A stretch of 64,000 nt of DNA from Hydrogenovibrio thermophilus (GCF_004028275.1 NZ_CP035033.1:124001-188000); one strand, 5' to 3'; shown: positions 43,779 to 58,599, numbered from the stretch's first letter. Notes: generated from the letters alone by a model not told the origin. A program made the numbers and translations.

Positions 43779-43796
43779 CATATTTGGATAAATATG
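43779..43796. promoter_or_regulatory. Inverted repeat in the adhesin upstream region
   Basis: CATATTT and AAATATG flank GGAT, 92 bases before the adhesin ATG. It could be a regulator site; no promoter hexamers are clear nearby. Confidence 0.3.
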
Positions 43797-43887
43797 ACCC
43801 TAGGTACAGTATGTTTTCCGGCTTAAATCGCTTACTCTATGGTCAGAAAAATATATATAGAAACAAAAATCATCAAGGATTTGCGCT

Positions 43888-46800
43888 ATGGCTGAACAAA
43901 ATTTGACGAGCATCGTGGGTGTGGTGGAGTCTGTGGAAGGCAACGTTGTCATTCAACAAAGCGACGGTGGGCAGAACACACCTGTGTCAGAAGGGATGCA
44001 GCTTGCCGCCAATCAAATTATTCAGACCGGCCCGCAAGGCGCCGTCCTTATCAATCTGGCGAATGGGCAAACCCTGTCGTTAGGGCGTAACACCACGCTG
44101 AAACTGGACGAAGACGTCACCGGAATTGCGGCGATTGAAGACGCTCAAGCCACGGATGAAGACGTTCAGCAGGTCATCGAGAAAGTATTGGCCGGCAACT
44201 TTGATGACATTGAAGAGACGGCGGCCGGTGAGGAAACCGGCATCAGTTCATCCAGCCAGGAAGCCGACATTGTTCAGCATGAACTGGTGACTGGGGACGT
44301 CACATCCGGATTTGATACTCAAACAACCGGTCAGGAAACGACAGGCGTGTCGTTCCGTGAGGCGGCTACCGATAATACTTATGAAGTGCCGGTTATTCTC
44401 GATATCGACAGAATTACGTCTGACTCCGTTGTGAATATGACAGAAGCGAGCGGCATTATTACTGTGACAGGGAGCGTTGCTGCACCCAATATCGCATCTG
44501 GAAACATCACACTAACCGTCAACGGAAATGAATATTACGGCGTGATTGACGGTAATGGAAACTATGCCATCGATATTCCAGGTTCCGAATTTACCGCCGA
44601 TAGCGATCACAGAATCGAAGCTTCCGCTACGGTCACCGATAATAATGGTATGCAAGGGACAGCGACTTCTACGGAGTTTTACTTTGTGGATACGCAGGCC
44701 GGTTCCGATAACAGTGCGCCGGTGGTCACCATTACAGAAGATGCTGACAATGATGGACGCATTACGACAGCAGAGCTCAGTGGTGATATTAATGTTGCTA
44801 TTGGTCTGCCAAATGGAGCAGTGGCCGGTGATACCATCTCCGTTTCAGATGGGGTTTCCAGTGCGGATATCGTGTTGACATCCTCCGATATTGCCAATGG
44901 TCAGGTCTTGACCAGTTTCGCTAACCCCGGAGAAGGCGAAAATATTACCGTCGAAGCGGTTTTAAAAGATCAGTTTGGAAACGTTTCTAATACGGGGCAA
45001 GACAGCGCATTAATCAATGCCGTTCCAGTAGCGGTCGATGACAGCGCCAGCACCACAGAAGACACCGCCTTAACGATCAGTGCGGCGGACATGCTGAGCA
45101 ACGACAGCGATATCGATGGTGATACGCTGAGCATCGACAGCTTCACCCAGCCAGCGAACGGCACCTTAGTGGACAATGGCGATGGCACCTTCAGCTACAC
45201 GCCAAATGCGGACTACAACGGAACTGACAGCTTCACCTACACGGTCAGTGACGGCAATGGCGGCACGGATACGGCGACGGTGAACCTGACGGTCACCCCA
45301 GACAACGACATGCCGGTAGCGGTCGATGACAGCGCCAGCACCACAGAAGACACCGCCTTAACGATCAGTGCGGCGGACATGCTGAGCAACGACAGCGATA
45401 TCGATGGTGATACGCTGAGCATCGACAGCTTCACCCAGCCAGCGAACGGCACCTTAGTGGACAATGGCGATGGCACCTTCAGCTACACGCCAAATGCGGA
45501 CTACAACGGAACTGACAGCTTCACCTACACGGTCAGTGACGGCAATGGCGGCACGGATACGGCGACGGTGAACCTGACGGTCACCCCAGACAACGACATG
45601 CCGGTAGCGGTCGATGACAGCGCCAGCACCACAGAAGACACCGCCTTAACGATCAGTGCGGCGGACATGCTGAGCAACGACAGCGATATCGATGGTGATA
45701 CGCTGAGCATCGACAGCTTCACCCAGCCAGCGAACGGCACCTTAGTGGACAATGGCGATGGCACCTTTCAGCTTACACGCCAAATGCGGACTACAACGGA
45801 ACTGACAGCTTCACCTACACGGTCAGTGACGGCAATGGCGGCACGGATACGGCGACGGTGAACCTGACGGTCACCCCAGACAACGACATGCCGGTAGCGG
45901 TCGATGACAGCGCCAGCACCACAGAAGACACCGCCTTAACGATCAGTGCGGCGGACATGCTGAGCAACGACAGCGATATCGATGGTGATACGCTGAGCAT
46001 CGACAGCTTCACCCAGCCAGCGAACGGCACCTTAGTGGACAATGGCGATGGCACCTTCAGCTACACGCCAAATGCGGACTACAACGGAACTGACAGCTTC
46101 ACCTACACGGTCAGTGACGGCAATGGCGGCACGGATACGGCGACGGTGAACCTGACGGTCACCCCAGACAACGACATGCCGGTAGCGGTCGATGACAGCG
46201 CCAGCACCACAGAAGACACCGCCTTAACGATCAGTGCGGCGGACATGCTGAGCAACGACAGCGATATCGATGGTGATACGCTGAGCATCGACAGCTTCAC
46301 CCAGCCAGCGAACGGCACCTTAGTGGACAATGGCGATGGCACCTTCAGCTACACGCCAAATGCGGACTACAACGGAACTGACAGCTTCACCTACACGGTC
46401 AGTGACGGCAATGGCGGCACGGATACGGCGACGGTGAACCTGACGGTCACCCCAGACAACGACATGCCGGTAGCGGTCGATGACAGCGCCAGCACCACAG
46501 AAGACACCGCCTTAACGATCAGTGCGGCGGACATGCTGAGCAACGACAGCGATATCGATGGTGATACGCTGAGCATCGACAGCTTCACCCAGCCAGCGAA
46601 CGGCACCTTAGTGGACAATGGCGATGGCACCTTCAGCTACACGCCAAATGCGGACTACAACGGAACTGACAGCTTCACCTACACGGTCAGTGACGGCAAT
46701 GGCGGCACGGATACGGCGACGGTGAACCTGACGGTCACCCCAGACAACGACATGCCGGTAGCGGTCGATGACAGCGCCAGCACCACAGAAGACACCGCCT

Positions 46801-49800
46801 TAACGATCAGTGCGGCGGACATGCTGAGCAACGACAGCGATATCGATGGTGATACGCTGAGCATCGACAGCTTCACCCAGCCAGCGAACGGCACCTTAGT
46901 GGACAATGGCGATGGCACCTTCAGCTACACGCCAAATGCGGACTACAACGGAACTGACAGCTTCACCTACACGGTCAGTGACGGCAATGGCGGCACGGAT
47001 ACGGCGACGGTGAACCTGACGGTCACCCCAGACAACGACATGCCGGTAGCGGTCGATGACAGCGCCAGCACCACAGAAGACACCGCCTTAACGATCAGTG
47101 CGGCGGACATGCTGAGCAACGACAGCGATATCGATGGTGATACGCTGAGCATCGACAGCTTCACCCAGCCAGCGAACGGCACCTTAGTGGACAATGGCGA
47201 TGGCACCTTCAGCTACACGCCAAATGCGGACTACAACGGAACTGACAGCTTCACCTACACGGTCAGTGACGGCAATGGCGGCACGGATACGGCGACGGTG
47301 AACCTGACGGTCACCCCAGACAACGACATGCCGGTAGCGGTCGATGACAGCGCCAGCACCACAGAAGACACCGCCTTAACGATCAGTGCGGCGGACATGC
47401 TGAGCAACGACAGCGATATCGATGGTGATACGCTGAGCATCGACAGCTTCACCCAGCCAGCGAACGGCACCTTAGTGGACAATGGCGATGGCACCTTCAG
47501 CTACACGCCAAATGCGGACTACAACGGAACTGACAGCTTCACCTACACGGTCAGTGACGGCAATGGCGGCACGGATACGGCGACGGTGAACCTGACGGTC
47601 ACCCCAGACAACGACATGCCGGTAGCGGTCGATGACAGCGCCAGCACCACAGAAGACACCGCCTTAACGATCAGTGCGGCGGACATGCTGAGCAACGACA
47701 GCGATATCGATGGTGATACGCTGAGCATCGACAGCTTCACCCAGCCAGCGAACGGCACCTTAGTGGACAATGGCGATGGCACCTTCAGCTACACGCCAAA
47801 TGCGGACTACAACGGAACTGACAGCTTCACCTACACGGTCAGTGACGGCAATGGCGGCACGGATACGGCGACGGTGAACCTGACGGTCACCCCAGACAAC
47901 GACATGCCGGTAGCGGTCGATGACAGCGCCAGCACCACAGAAGACACCGCCTTAACGATCAGTGCGGCGGACATGCTGAGCAACGACAGCGATATCGATG
48001 GTGATACGCTGAGCATCGACAGCTTCACCCAGCCAGCGAACGGCACCTTAGTGGACAATGGCGATGGCACCTTCAGCTACACGCCAAATGCGGACTACAA
48101 CGGAACTGACAGCTTCACCTACACGGTCAGTGACGGCAATGGCGGCACGGATACGGCGACGGTGAACCTGACGGTCACCCCAGACAACGACATGCCGGTA
48201 GCGGTCGATGACAGCGCCAGCACCACAGAAGACACCGCCTTAACGATCAGTGCGGCGGACATGCTGAGCAACGACAGCGATATCGATGGTGATACGCTGA
48301 GCATCGACAGCTTCACCCAGCCAGCGAACGGCACCTTAGTGGACAATGGCGATGGCACCTTCAGCTACACGCCAAATGCGGACTACAACGGAACTGACAG
48401 CTTCACCTACACGGTCAGTGACGGCAATGGCGGCACGGATACGGCGACGGTGAACCTGACGGTCACCCCAGACAACGACATGCCGGTAGCGGTCGATGAC
48501 AGCGCCAGCACCACAGAAGACACCGCCTTTAACGATCAGTGCGGCGGACATGCTGAGCAACGACAGCGATATCGATGGTGATACGCTGAGCATCGACAGC
48601 TTCACCCAGCCAGCGAACGGCACCTTAGTGGACAATGGCGATGGCACCTTCAGCTACACGCCAAATGCGGACTACAACGGAACTGACAGCTTCACCTACA
48701 CGGTCAGTGACGGCAATGGCGGCACGGATACGGCGACGGTGAACCTGACGGTCACCCCAGACAACGACATGCCGGTAGCGGTCGATGACAGCGCCAGCAC
48801 CACAGAAGACACCGCCTTAACGATCAGTGCGGCGGACATGCTGAGCAACGACAGCGATATCGATGGTGATACGCTGAGCATCGACAGCTTCACCCAGCCA
48901 GCGAACGGCACCTTAGTGGACAATGGCGATGGCACCTTCAGCTACACGCCAAATGCGGACTACAACGGAACTGACAGCTTCACCTACACGGTCAGTGACG
49001 GCAATGGCGGCACGGATACGGCGACGGTGAACCTGACGGTCACCCCAGACAACGACATGCCGGTAGCGGTCGATGACAGCGCCAGCACCACAGAAGACAC
49101 CGCCTTAACGATCAGTGCGGCGGACATGCTGAGCAACGACAGCGATATCGATGGTGATACGCTGAGCATCGACAGCTTCACCCAGCCAGCGAACGGCACC
49201 TTAGTGGACAATGGCGATGGCACCTTCAGCTACACGCCAAATGCGGACTACAACGGAACTGACAGCTTCACCTACACGGTCAGTGACGGCAATGGCGGCA
49301 CGGATACGGCGACGGTGAACCTGACGGTCACCCCAGACAACGACATGCCGGTAGCGGTCGATGACAGCGCCAGCACCACAGAAGACACCGCCTTAACGAT
49401 CAGTGCGGCGGACATGCTGAGCAACGACAGCGATATCGATGGTGATACGCTGAGCATCGACAGCTTTCACCCAGCCAGCGAACGGCACCTTAGTGGACAA
49501 TGGCGATGGCACCTTCAGCTACACGCCAAATGCGGACTACAACGGAACTGACAGCTTCACCTACACGGTCAGTGACGGCAATGGCGGCACGGATACGGCG
49601 ACGGTGAACCTGACGGTCACCCCAGACAACGACATGCCGGTAGCGGTCGATGACAGCGCCAGCACCACAGAAGACACCGCCTTAACGATCAGTGCGGCGG
49701 ACATGCTGAGCAACGACAGCGATATCGATGGTGATACGCTGAGCATCGACAGCTTCACCCAGCCAGCGAACGGCACCTTAGTGGACAATGGCGATGGCAC

Positions 49801-52800
49801 CTTTCAGCTTACACGCCAAATGCGGACTACAACGGAACTGACAGCTTCACCTACACGGTCAGTGACGGCAATGGCGGCACGGATACGGCGACGGTGAACC
49901 TGACGGTCACCCCAGACAACGACATGCCGGTAGCGGTCGATGACAGCGCCAGCACCACAGAAGACACCGCCTTAACGATCAGTGCGGCGGACATGCTGAG
50001 CAACGACAGCGATATCGATGGTGATACGCTGAGCATCGACAGCTTCACCCAGCCAGCGAACGGCACCTTAGTGGACAATGGCGATGGCACCTTCAGCTAC
50101 ACGCCAAATGCGGACTACAACGGAACTGACAGCTTCACCTACACGGTCAGTGACGGCAATGGCGGCACGGATACGGCGACGGTGAACCTGACGGTCACCC
50201 CAGACAACGACATGCCGGTAGCGGTCGATGACAGCGCCAGCACCACAGAAGACACCGCCTTAACGATCAGTGCGGCGGACATGCTGAGCAACGACAGCGA
50301 TATCGATGGTGATACGCTGAGCATCGACAGCTTCACCCAGCCAGCGAACGGCACCTTAGTGGACAATGGCGATGGCACCTTCAGCTACACGCCAAATGCG
50401 GACTACAACGGAACTGACAGCTTCACCTACACGGTCAGTGACGGCAATGGCGGCACGGATACGGCGACGGTGAACCTGACGGTCACCCCAGACAACGACA
50501 TGCCGGTAGCGGTCGATGACAGCGCCAGCACCACAGAAGACACCGCCTTAACGATCAGTGCGGCGGACATGCTGAGCAACGACAGCGATATCGATGGTGA
50601 TACGCTGAGCATCGACAGCTTCACCCAGCCAGCGAACGGCACCTTAGTGGACAATGGCGATGGCACCTTCAGCTACACGCCAAATGCGGACTACAACGGA
50701 ACTGACAGCTTCACCTACACGGTCAGTGACGGCAATGGCGGCACGGATACGGCGACGGTGAACCTGACGGTCACCCCAGACAACGACATGCCGGTAGCGG
50801 TCGATGACAGCGCCAGCACCACAGAAGACACCGCCTTAACGATCAGTGCGGCGGACATGCTGAGCAACGACAGCGATATCGATGGTGATACGCTGAGCAT
50901 CGACAGCTTCACCCAGCCAGCGAACGGCACCTTAGTGGACAATGGCGATGGCACCTTCAGCTACACGCCAAATGCGGACTACAACGGAACTGACAGCTTC
51001 ACCTACACGGTCAGTGACGGCAATGGCGGCACGGATACGGCGACGGTGAACCTGACGGTCACCCCAGACAACGACATGCCGGTAGCGGTCGATGACAGCG
51101 CCAGCACCACAGAAGACACCGCCTTAACGATCAGTGCGGCGGACATGCTGAGCAACGACAGCGATATCGATGGTGATACGCTGAGCATCGACAGCTTCAC
51201 CCAGCCAGCGAACGGCACCTTAGTGGACAATGGCGATGGCACCTTCAGCTACACGCCAAATGCGGACTACAACGGAACTGACAGCTTCACCTACACGGTC
51301 AGTGACGGCAATGGCGGCACGGATACGGCGACGGTGAACCTGACGGTCACCCCAGACAACGACATGCCGGTAGCGGTCGATGACAGCGCCAGCACCACAG
51401 AAGACACCGCCTTAACGATCAGTGCGGCGGACATGCTGAGCAACGACAGCGATATCGATGGTGATACGCTGAGCATCGACAGCTTCACCCAGCCAGCGAA
51501 CGGCACCTTAGTGGACAATGGCGATGGCACCTTCAGCTACACGCCAAATGCGGACTACAACGGAACTGACAGCTTCACCTACACGGTCAGTGACGGCAAT
51601 GGCGGCACGGATACGGCGACGGTGAACCTGACGGTCACCCCAGACAACGACATGCCGGTAGCGGTCGATGACAGCGCCAGCACCACAGAAGACACCGCCT
51701 TAACGATCAGTGCGGCGGACATGCTGAGCAACGACAGCGATATCGATGGTGATACGCTGAGCATCGACAGCTTCACCCAGCCAGCGAACGGCACCTTAGT
51801 GGACAATGGCGATGGCACCTTCAGCTACACGCCAAATGCGGACTACAACGGAACTGACAGCTTCACCTACACGGTCAGTGACGGCAATGGCGGCACGGAT
51901 ACGGCGACGGTGAACCTGACGGTCACCCCAGACAACGACATGCCGGTAGCGGTCGATGACAGCGCCAGCACCACAGAAGACACCGCCTTAACGATCAGTG
52001 CGGCGGACATGCTGAGCAACGACAGCGATATCGATGGTGATACGCTGAGCATCGACAGCTTCACCCAGCCAGCGAACGGCACCTTAGTGGACAATGGCGA
52101 TGGCACCTTCAGCTACACGCCAAATGCGGACTACAACGGAACTGACAGCTTCACCTACACGGTCAGTGACGGCAATGGCGGCACGGATACGGCGACGGTG
52201 AACCTGACGGTCACCCCAGACAACGACATGCCGGTAGCGGTCGATGACAGCGCCAGCACCACAGAAGACACCGCCTTAACGATCAGTGCGGCGGACATGC
52301 TGAGCAACGACAGCGATATCGATGGTGATACGCTGAGCATCGACAGCTTCACCCAGCCAGCGAACGGCACCTTAGTGGACAATGGCGATGGCACCTTCAG
52401 CTACACGCCAAATGCGGACTACAACGGAACTGACAGCTTCACCTACACGGTCAGTGACGGCAATGGCGGCACGGATACGGCGACGGTGAACCTGACGGTC
52501 ACCCCAGACAACGACATGCCGGTAGCGGTCGATGACAGCGCCAGCACCACAGAAGACACCGCCTTAACGATCAGTGCGGCGGACATGCTGAGCAACGACA
52601 GCGATATCGATGGTGATACGCTGAGCATCGACAGCTTCACCCAGCCAGCGAACGGCACCTTAGTGGACAATGGCGATGGCACCTTCAGCTACACGCCAAA
52701 TGCGGACTACAACGGAACTGACAGCTTCACCTACACGGTCAGTGACGGCAATGGCGGCACGGATACGGCGACGGTGAACCTGACGGTCACCCCAGACAAC

Positions 52801-55800
52801 GACATGCCGGTAGCGGTCGATGACAGCGCCAGCACCACAGAAGACACCGCCTTAACGATCAGTGCGGCGGACATGCTGAGCAACGACAGCGATATCGATG
52901 GTGATACGCTGAGCATCGACAGCTTCACCCAGCCAGCGAACGGCACCTTAGTGGACAATGGCGATGGCACCTTCAGCTACACGCCAAATGCGGACTACAA
53001 CGGAACTGACAGCTTCACCTACACGGTCAGTGACGGCAATGGCGGCACGGATACGGCGACGGTGAACCTGACGGTCACCCCAGACAACGACATGCCGGTA
53101 GCGGTCGATGACAGCGCCAGCACCACAGAAGACACCGCCTTAACGATCAGTGCGGCGGACATGCTGAGCAACGACAGCGATATCGATGGTGATACGCTGA
53201 GCATCGACAGCTTCACCCAGCCAGCGAACGGCACCTTAGTGGACAATGGCGATGGCACCTTCAGCTACACGCCAAATGCGGACTACAACGGAACTGACAG
53301 CTTCACCTACACGGTCAGTGACGGCAATGGCGGCACGGATACGGCGACGGTGAACCTGACGGTCACCCCAGACAACGACATGCCGGTAGCGGTCGATGAC
53401 ACAGTGACGTTAAATGAAGACGCTGTGATTACGGGGCAAATGGATGCGACGGATGTGGATCTACCGCTAGGTGAGAACCTAACATTCAGCACGACTGCCG
53501 ATGTGGAAGGTTTGACTTTTAATAGTGATGGTTCTTATACCTTTGATGCATCTAGTTATGACGATTTAGATCAGGGTGAAACACAACAGATTATTATTCC
53601 TGTGACGGTTACAGACGATCAAGGGGCAACAGCTGATGCAACATTGACCATTAACGTGGAAGGTTTGAACAATGATCTGACCTATGTTTCTGAAGCGGCC
53701 AGCTACCATAATGTTGTTGGCTATTTTGAAGTCGATGAAAATGGTCTCCCGGTCGGAGAGGGAACAGTTGTTATTGATAACCAAAATGGCATGACAGGCG
53801 GTACTCACTTGGCCGATTTGGACCCAAGTAAAGAGTACGGTTTCTTTATCATTTCGAATGCGGCGAATGACGTTAGCGGAAATAGCACGATTACATTTGA
53901 TGTATCGGGCGATACCCCTGTATTGCTAATTGATGGTGCTGAAGCGACACAACCTGTTTACTATGATACGCCGTCTTTTAATCCAGATGGAAAAGATCAT
54001 TTCATCTTGGAAAATGATGGACAGGGCGGAACGACCATATCAATTGAAGATTTGAATTTAGGGGATGCAGACTTTAATGATATTGTTATGCACACAAATT
54101 TTGAACTTCAAAATAAAATTGATGTGACAGCGGATTTAGCGGCTTCGAGTGATACAGGTGACAGTTCTACCGACGATTTGACGAAGGATAATACGCCTTT
54201 GATTACAGGGATGACCGAATCAGGAGCCTCTGTAGTGATTACAGATTCGTCCGATAATGTTGTCGGTCAGGGTGTGGCAGACCAATATGGAAATTATTCT
54301 ATAACGACCACTGCGCTACCGGATGGCGAGCAGACGTTAACCGTGACGGCAACCGATGTGAATGGAAATGAAGCCGTAACGACTCAAACCGTCACAATCG
54401 ATACAGTCGCCGAAGCCGGTGTGGTGACGGTGAACAGCATTACCGACGATGATGTGGTGAATGCAACCGAAAGTGGTCAGATCATCACCGTTTCGGGTAC
54501 GGCAACGGGTGGTGACATCAGTTCGGGTGACCTGGTCGTCATGACGATTAATGGAACCGATTATTCAACCAGTGTCGATGGCGACGGAAATTGGCATGTC
54601 GATGTGAGTGGTGCTGATTTGGCCAGCGATACGGCTTTTGACGTTAATGTGGTATCGAACGATGCGGCCGGTAACAGCGTGACGACCACTGGAAATTCAA
54701 CGCATACCGTTGATACCCAGGCCTGGGCACATATCGATGTATTGACCATTTCGCCCGACAATGTGATCAGTTCGTCGGAACTTTCACAGAATATTCCAGT
54801 AATCGGTTATGTTAAATGGGATGCGAAGCCTGGTGATCCAATCAAATTGTATTTGGATGGAGAAATGATTGCCGAAGGTACGGTTTCCAGTGACACAAAT
54901 GACCAAGGTTTCTATACCTTTAGCATTGATGTTCCAGGTTCTGTCCTGGCTCAAACCGATCAAATCATACCGGAGTTGACAGCTGTCGTCACTGCGACAG
55001 ATTCAGCCGGTAATTCTTTCACAGCCAGTACCACGGAAGTATATGGTGTTGATACCGAAGCAACGCCGGGTACGGTCACCATTGATAGCGTGACCGGGGA
55101 CAACGCAGTGGACACGGATGAAAGTACTCAAATGGTCCCTATTTCAGGAACCGCCAATGGTGGAGACATCCAAGCCGGTGATGAAGTGACCGTTACCGTC
55201 AATGATCAGGAATATTCCACAACAGTTGGCAGCGATGGGCGTTGGAGTATTGATGTCAGCGGAAGCGATTTGGTCGCTGATGCCGACTTGACAATCACTG
55301 CAAATGTGCTTTCTTCGGATGCATATGGTAACCAAGTGGAGAGCGAAGGCAGTCGAACGTACGATCTAATCGAAAACACCGCTCCGGATGCCCAGGATGA
55401 CGGTGCGATTTCATCTTCTTTGTTCTTTGGCCTACAGGGTGAATACTTTGGTACCAATACGCAGTTGTCCAATATTTCTCAGTTTAGGGAGTTGGTTGAG
55501 AACAACACGCCGGATGCGACCTTTAAAGCCCAAAATATTGATTACCAATATGGTTCGGGCGACGTTGGGCGTGGCACCAACCTGCAAACTTTCCTGGGAA
55601 GTGATGCTGATAGCTTGAGCAACGATCCGGGTAATACGTCAGATGCGGGTATCCATTTGTATGGATCGATTTATCTTGAAGCTGGCACCTACAACTTTAA
55701 AGTCAATGCCGACGATGGTTATCAGATCATGATTGACGGTAATGCGGTGGCTGAAGTCGACTATAACCAGTCTTCGACAACTCAAACGCACGCCGCCTTC

Positions 55801-58599
55801 ACCATCACGGAAAGCGGTTACCATTCCATTGATATGATTTGGTGGGATCAAGGCGGCAGCTATGTCTTCCAGCCTGAGTTAAGCTCGGATGGTGGTCATA
55901 CTTATTCGACGTTGGATCCGTCCAGTCTACTGTCTTCAGAAAATGCGTCAGATGGACTGATTGTCGCTGAAGATAATACTTTGGAGATTGCGCCAGAGCA
56001 GTTGTTGGCGAATGATACGGACGCCGATGGCGATAGCTTGTCCATTACGGATGTCAGTAATGCCCAAAACGGCCAGGTGGTGTTAAACGGAGATGGTTCC
56101 GTGACCTTTACACCGGCACCGGACTTCTTTGGAGCAGCATCGTTTGATTACACCATCAGTGATGGAAATGGCGGGACGGATACCGCGACAGTAACCGTTA
56201 ATGTCTTGCCGGTTAATGATGTGCCGGTGGCCCATGATGAAACGGTTGAGATGGACTTTGAAGCCGCTTCATCGAACCCCGGTTCTGGAGACGGAAGTAC
56301 GACAACATCGATTACGACAAATGTCGTGATTGCGTTGGATATCTCCGGCAGTATGGACAGCGATAACCGTCTAGAATTGGCGAAAGATGCACTGGAAAAC
56401 ATGATCAATGCTTATGATGGCCAAGGCAGTGTTAATGTAAAACTGGTGACCTTCAATTCGTCTGGCGAAGTGCAGACCAATACCCAAAGTGAAGTTTGGA
56501 TGACCGCGGAAGAAGCGATCAATGTCATTGAAAGCTTGGATGCGAATGGTTACACCAACTATGAAGATGCGGTGTACGAGACATATCATAATTATTCCGA
56601 ACCGCAAGCGGATCAAACCGTCGCCTACTTTATCTCCGATGGCGAACCGACAACTGAACGATCCGGCGATGGCGATTACGATTACTTGAGCTCGTGGGCG
56701 CAAGATGGTTGGAATGCTTTCGTCGGCCAGTATGTGGACAGCTTGAATGTCGTGGCCTTAGGTGATGGTATTTCGGACTTGTCTTATCTGGAAACCTTAG
56801 CCGGTGCCGGCAACGATGTTTCAGAGGTCATTGAAGTGCGAAACGCATCCGAACTGGATGAGGCATTAACCCCTGCCGGAACAACTTTGTCCGTGACCGG
56901 TGACCTGACGGATAATGTCACGGATCAGGAAGGCGATGTGTCCTTTACGTCCATCAGTGTTGGAGGTGTGGCTTACACCGCATCCGACTTTGCGAATGGA
57001 CAGACCATTGCATTGGATGGCGATGGTCAATTAAGTGTCGATTTTGCAAACGGAACCTATACCTACACTGCTTCGGCTTCCGAATTTGATTCGGATGTTG
57101 TCAAAACCTTTACGGTCAATGCGCAGGATGAAGATGGGGCGACGGTCAGCTTTAATGTCAACATTGACGTCAATGTTGACGATCAGGCTTCCGCGCCGAA
57201 CGTGTCATTGAACATCGGTGATGCGGTTGAAGTTCAGGAGCCGGTTTCGAACCAAAATGTCTGGCAAGGGTTTGATAGCAAATCGGATGTCATTACGAAT
57301 CCGACTTACTCAACTTACAATTACAACCATTCGAGAAATTTCTCGGACGACAGTGATCAAATCGACATCGGGAATAAATCAAACCAATGGATTGAAACTG
57401 AAGGCGGTGACGATGCCGTTTACATCGGCAACGATGACAATGGCGGAATCAACACTGGCGACGGTGATGATCGTGTTCTGATCGGTGACGATGCCAACGC
57501 GACCATTGAATTGGAAGGCGGGAACGATCAGCTGGATATCCGCGGGGACGCCGATTACATCAATGCCGGCAGCGGCAACGATCAAGTCCACATTGGAGAC
57601 GATGCCACGGGTACGATTGAACTTGGTGCGGGCGATGATGAACTGAATATCGGCGATGATTCCGACTACATCAATGCCGGTGAGGGCAATGACCGAGTCT
57701 ACATCGGTGATGAAGTTAAAGGTACCATCGATATGGGCAGCGGGAACGATTACCTGTTTGTTGGTGGGCGACTGAATGGTTATATCTACGGTCAATCCGG
57801 TACCGATTCCTTGGTTCTGGACCATTACTCCTTGGCGGACTATCAAAATAATGTCGATGGCTTACGCTGGAAAGTGAACGGTTTTGAAAACATTCTGTTT
57901 GGAGATGGTGAGGTCATCGGTGACAGCAGTGCTTTCGCTTCTGGAGAAGCGACTTCATACCACTATGCATTGGACGTCTCGGCGAGTCTGACCGATCAGG
58001 ACGGTTCCGAAACCTTATCGGATGTCACCATTAACGGTTTGCCTGCGGACAATTCCGTCAGCTTGCAAGGCACGGGTGTGTTCGATAACGGTGACGGAAC
58101 CTATCGTATTGAATTGCAAGAAGACGGTTCCATTGCCGATGACGTCACTATGGTGTCTTCGCGTGAATTGACCGAATCGGAACTGTCGGATGTGCATGCC
58201 GCGGTCACTGCGACGGAAGCCGCCGGTGGCGATACGGCGACCACTGAGGTCAATGAAGACGAGGTACACTTCCTATACGGTGACGATAATGAAGCCGAGC
58301 ACTTTGTCATCCATGACGAGGCTCAAAGCGTCGAAATCGAAAACTTCGATATCGAACACGATACCTTGGACTTGAGCGAAGTCATTGACGATACACCGGT
58401 GGATGCCGACGACCTAAGCAATTATCTGAATATGATTGATAATGGCGACGGCACCACGACAGTCAATATCGATTCTGATGGTGACGGAGACTCTAGTACC
58501 GGTGAGCAGACACAGGTAGTGCTGGATACTTATGTCGACACGAACACCGACTTGAACATTCAAATTGACGATCAGAACATCGATTATCAAAATGAGTGA
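43888..58599 (+). CDS. LapA-type giant RTX adhesin, interrupted by compensating T insertions
   Basis: If four T insertions (six bases in all: +2 near 45767-45774, +1 near 48528, +1 near 49466, +2 near 49802-49810) are removed, one frame of about 4,901 residues results. Order: N-terminal retention module (1-80), LapG-type dialanine site TAAG (111-114), Ig-like domain, 29 identical 96-residue cadherin-like/VCBS repeats (about 381-3164), a VCBS variant, a DUF4114 region (about 3260-3400), Ig-like domains, a PA14 domain (about 3840-4010), a VWA domain with DISGS (about 4140-4325), RTX-like Gly-Asp repeats (about 4490-4630), and a C-terminal type I secretion target. Such proteins stay anchored in their secretion pore and bind surfaces or cells with their C-terminal domains. 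The ribosome site AAGGAT is 8 nt before ATG 43888. Secretion genes are not in the window. Confidence 0.88.
45028..53385 (+). repeat. 29 tandem 288-bp repeats in the adhesin
   Basis: The unit encodes 96 residues, from VAVDDSASTTEDTALTIS to VTPDNDMP. Distances between the first and last units give 29 copies after removing six inserted T. By eye the copies are identical at the base level, which points to recent expansion, ongoing homogenisation or an assembly effect. Confidence 0.93.
54717..54726. repeat. CCAGGCCTGG palindrome
   Basis: Perfect copy in the adhesin after the repeat array, read as QAW. Confidence 0.85.

Noticed and set aside
48496-49897. Separate short adhesin genes between 45.8 and 49.9 kb
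   Set aside because: They are pieces of one frame produced by T insertions; they share the repeat and have no start signals of their own.
45028-53385. CRISPR-like or satellite array
   Set aside because: The 288-bp units abut without spacers and encode a regular 96-residue domain.
44970-53492. A ladder of near-identical 79-residue frames on the minus strand of the adhesin array
   Set aside because: They recur once per 288-bp unit exactly antisense to the repeat and have no ribosome site; they are shadows of the coding repeats.
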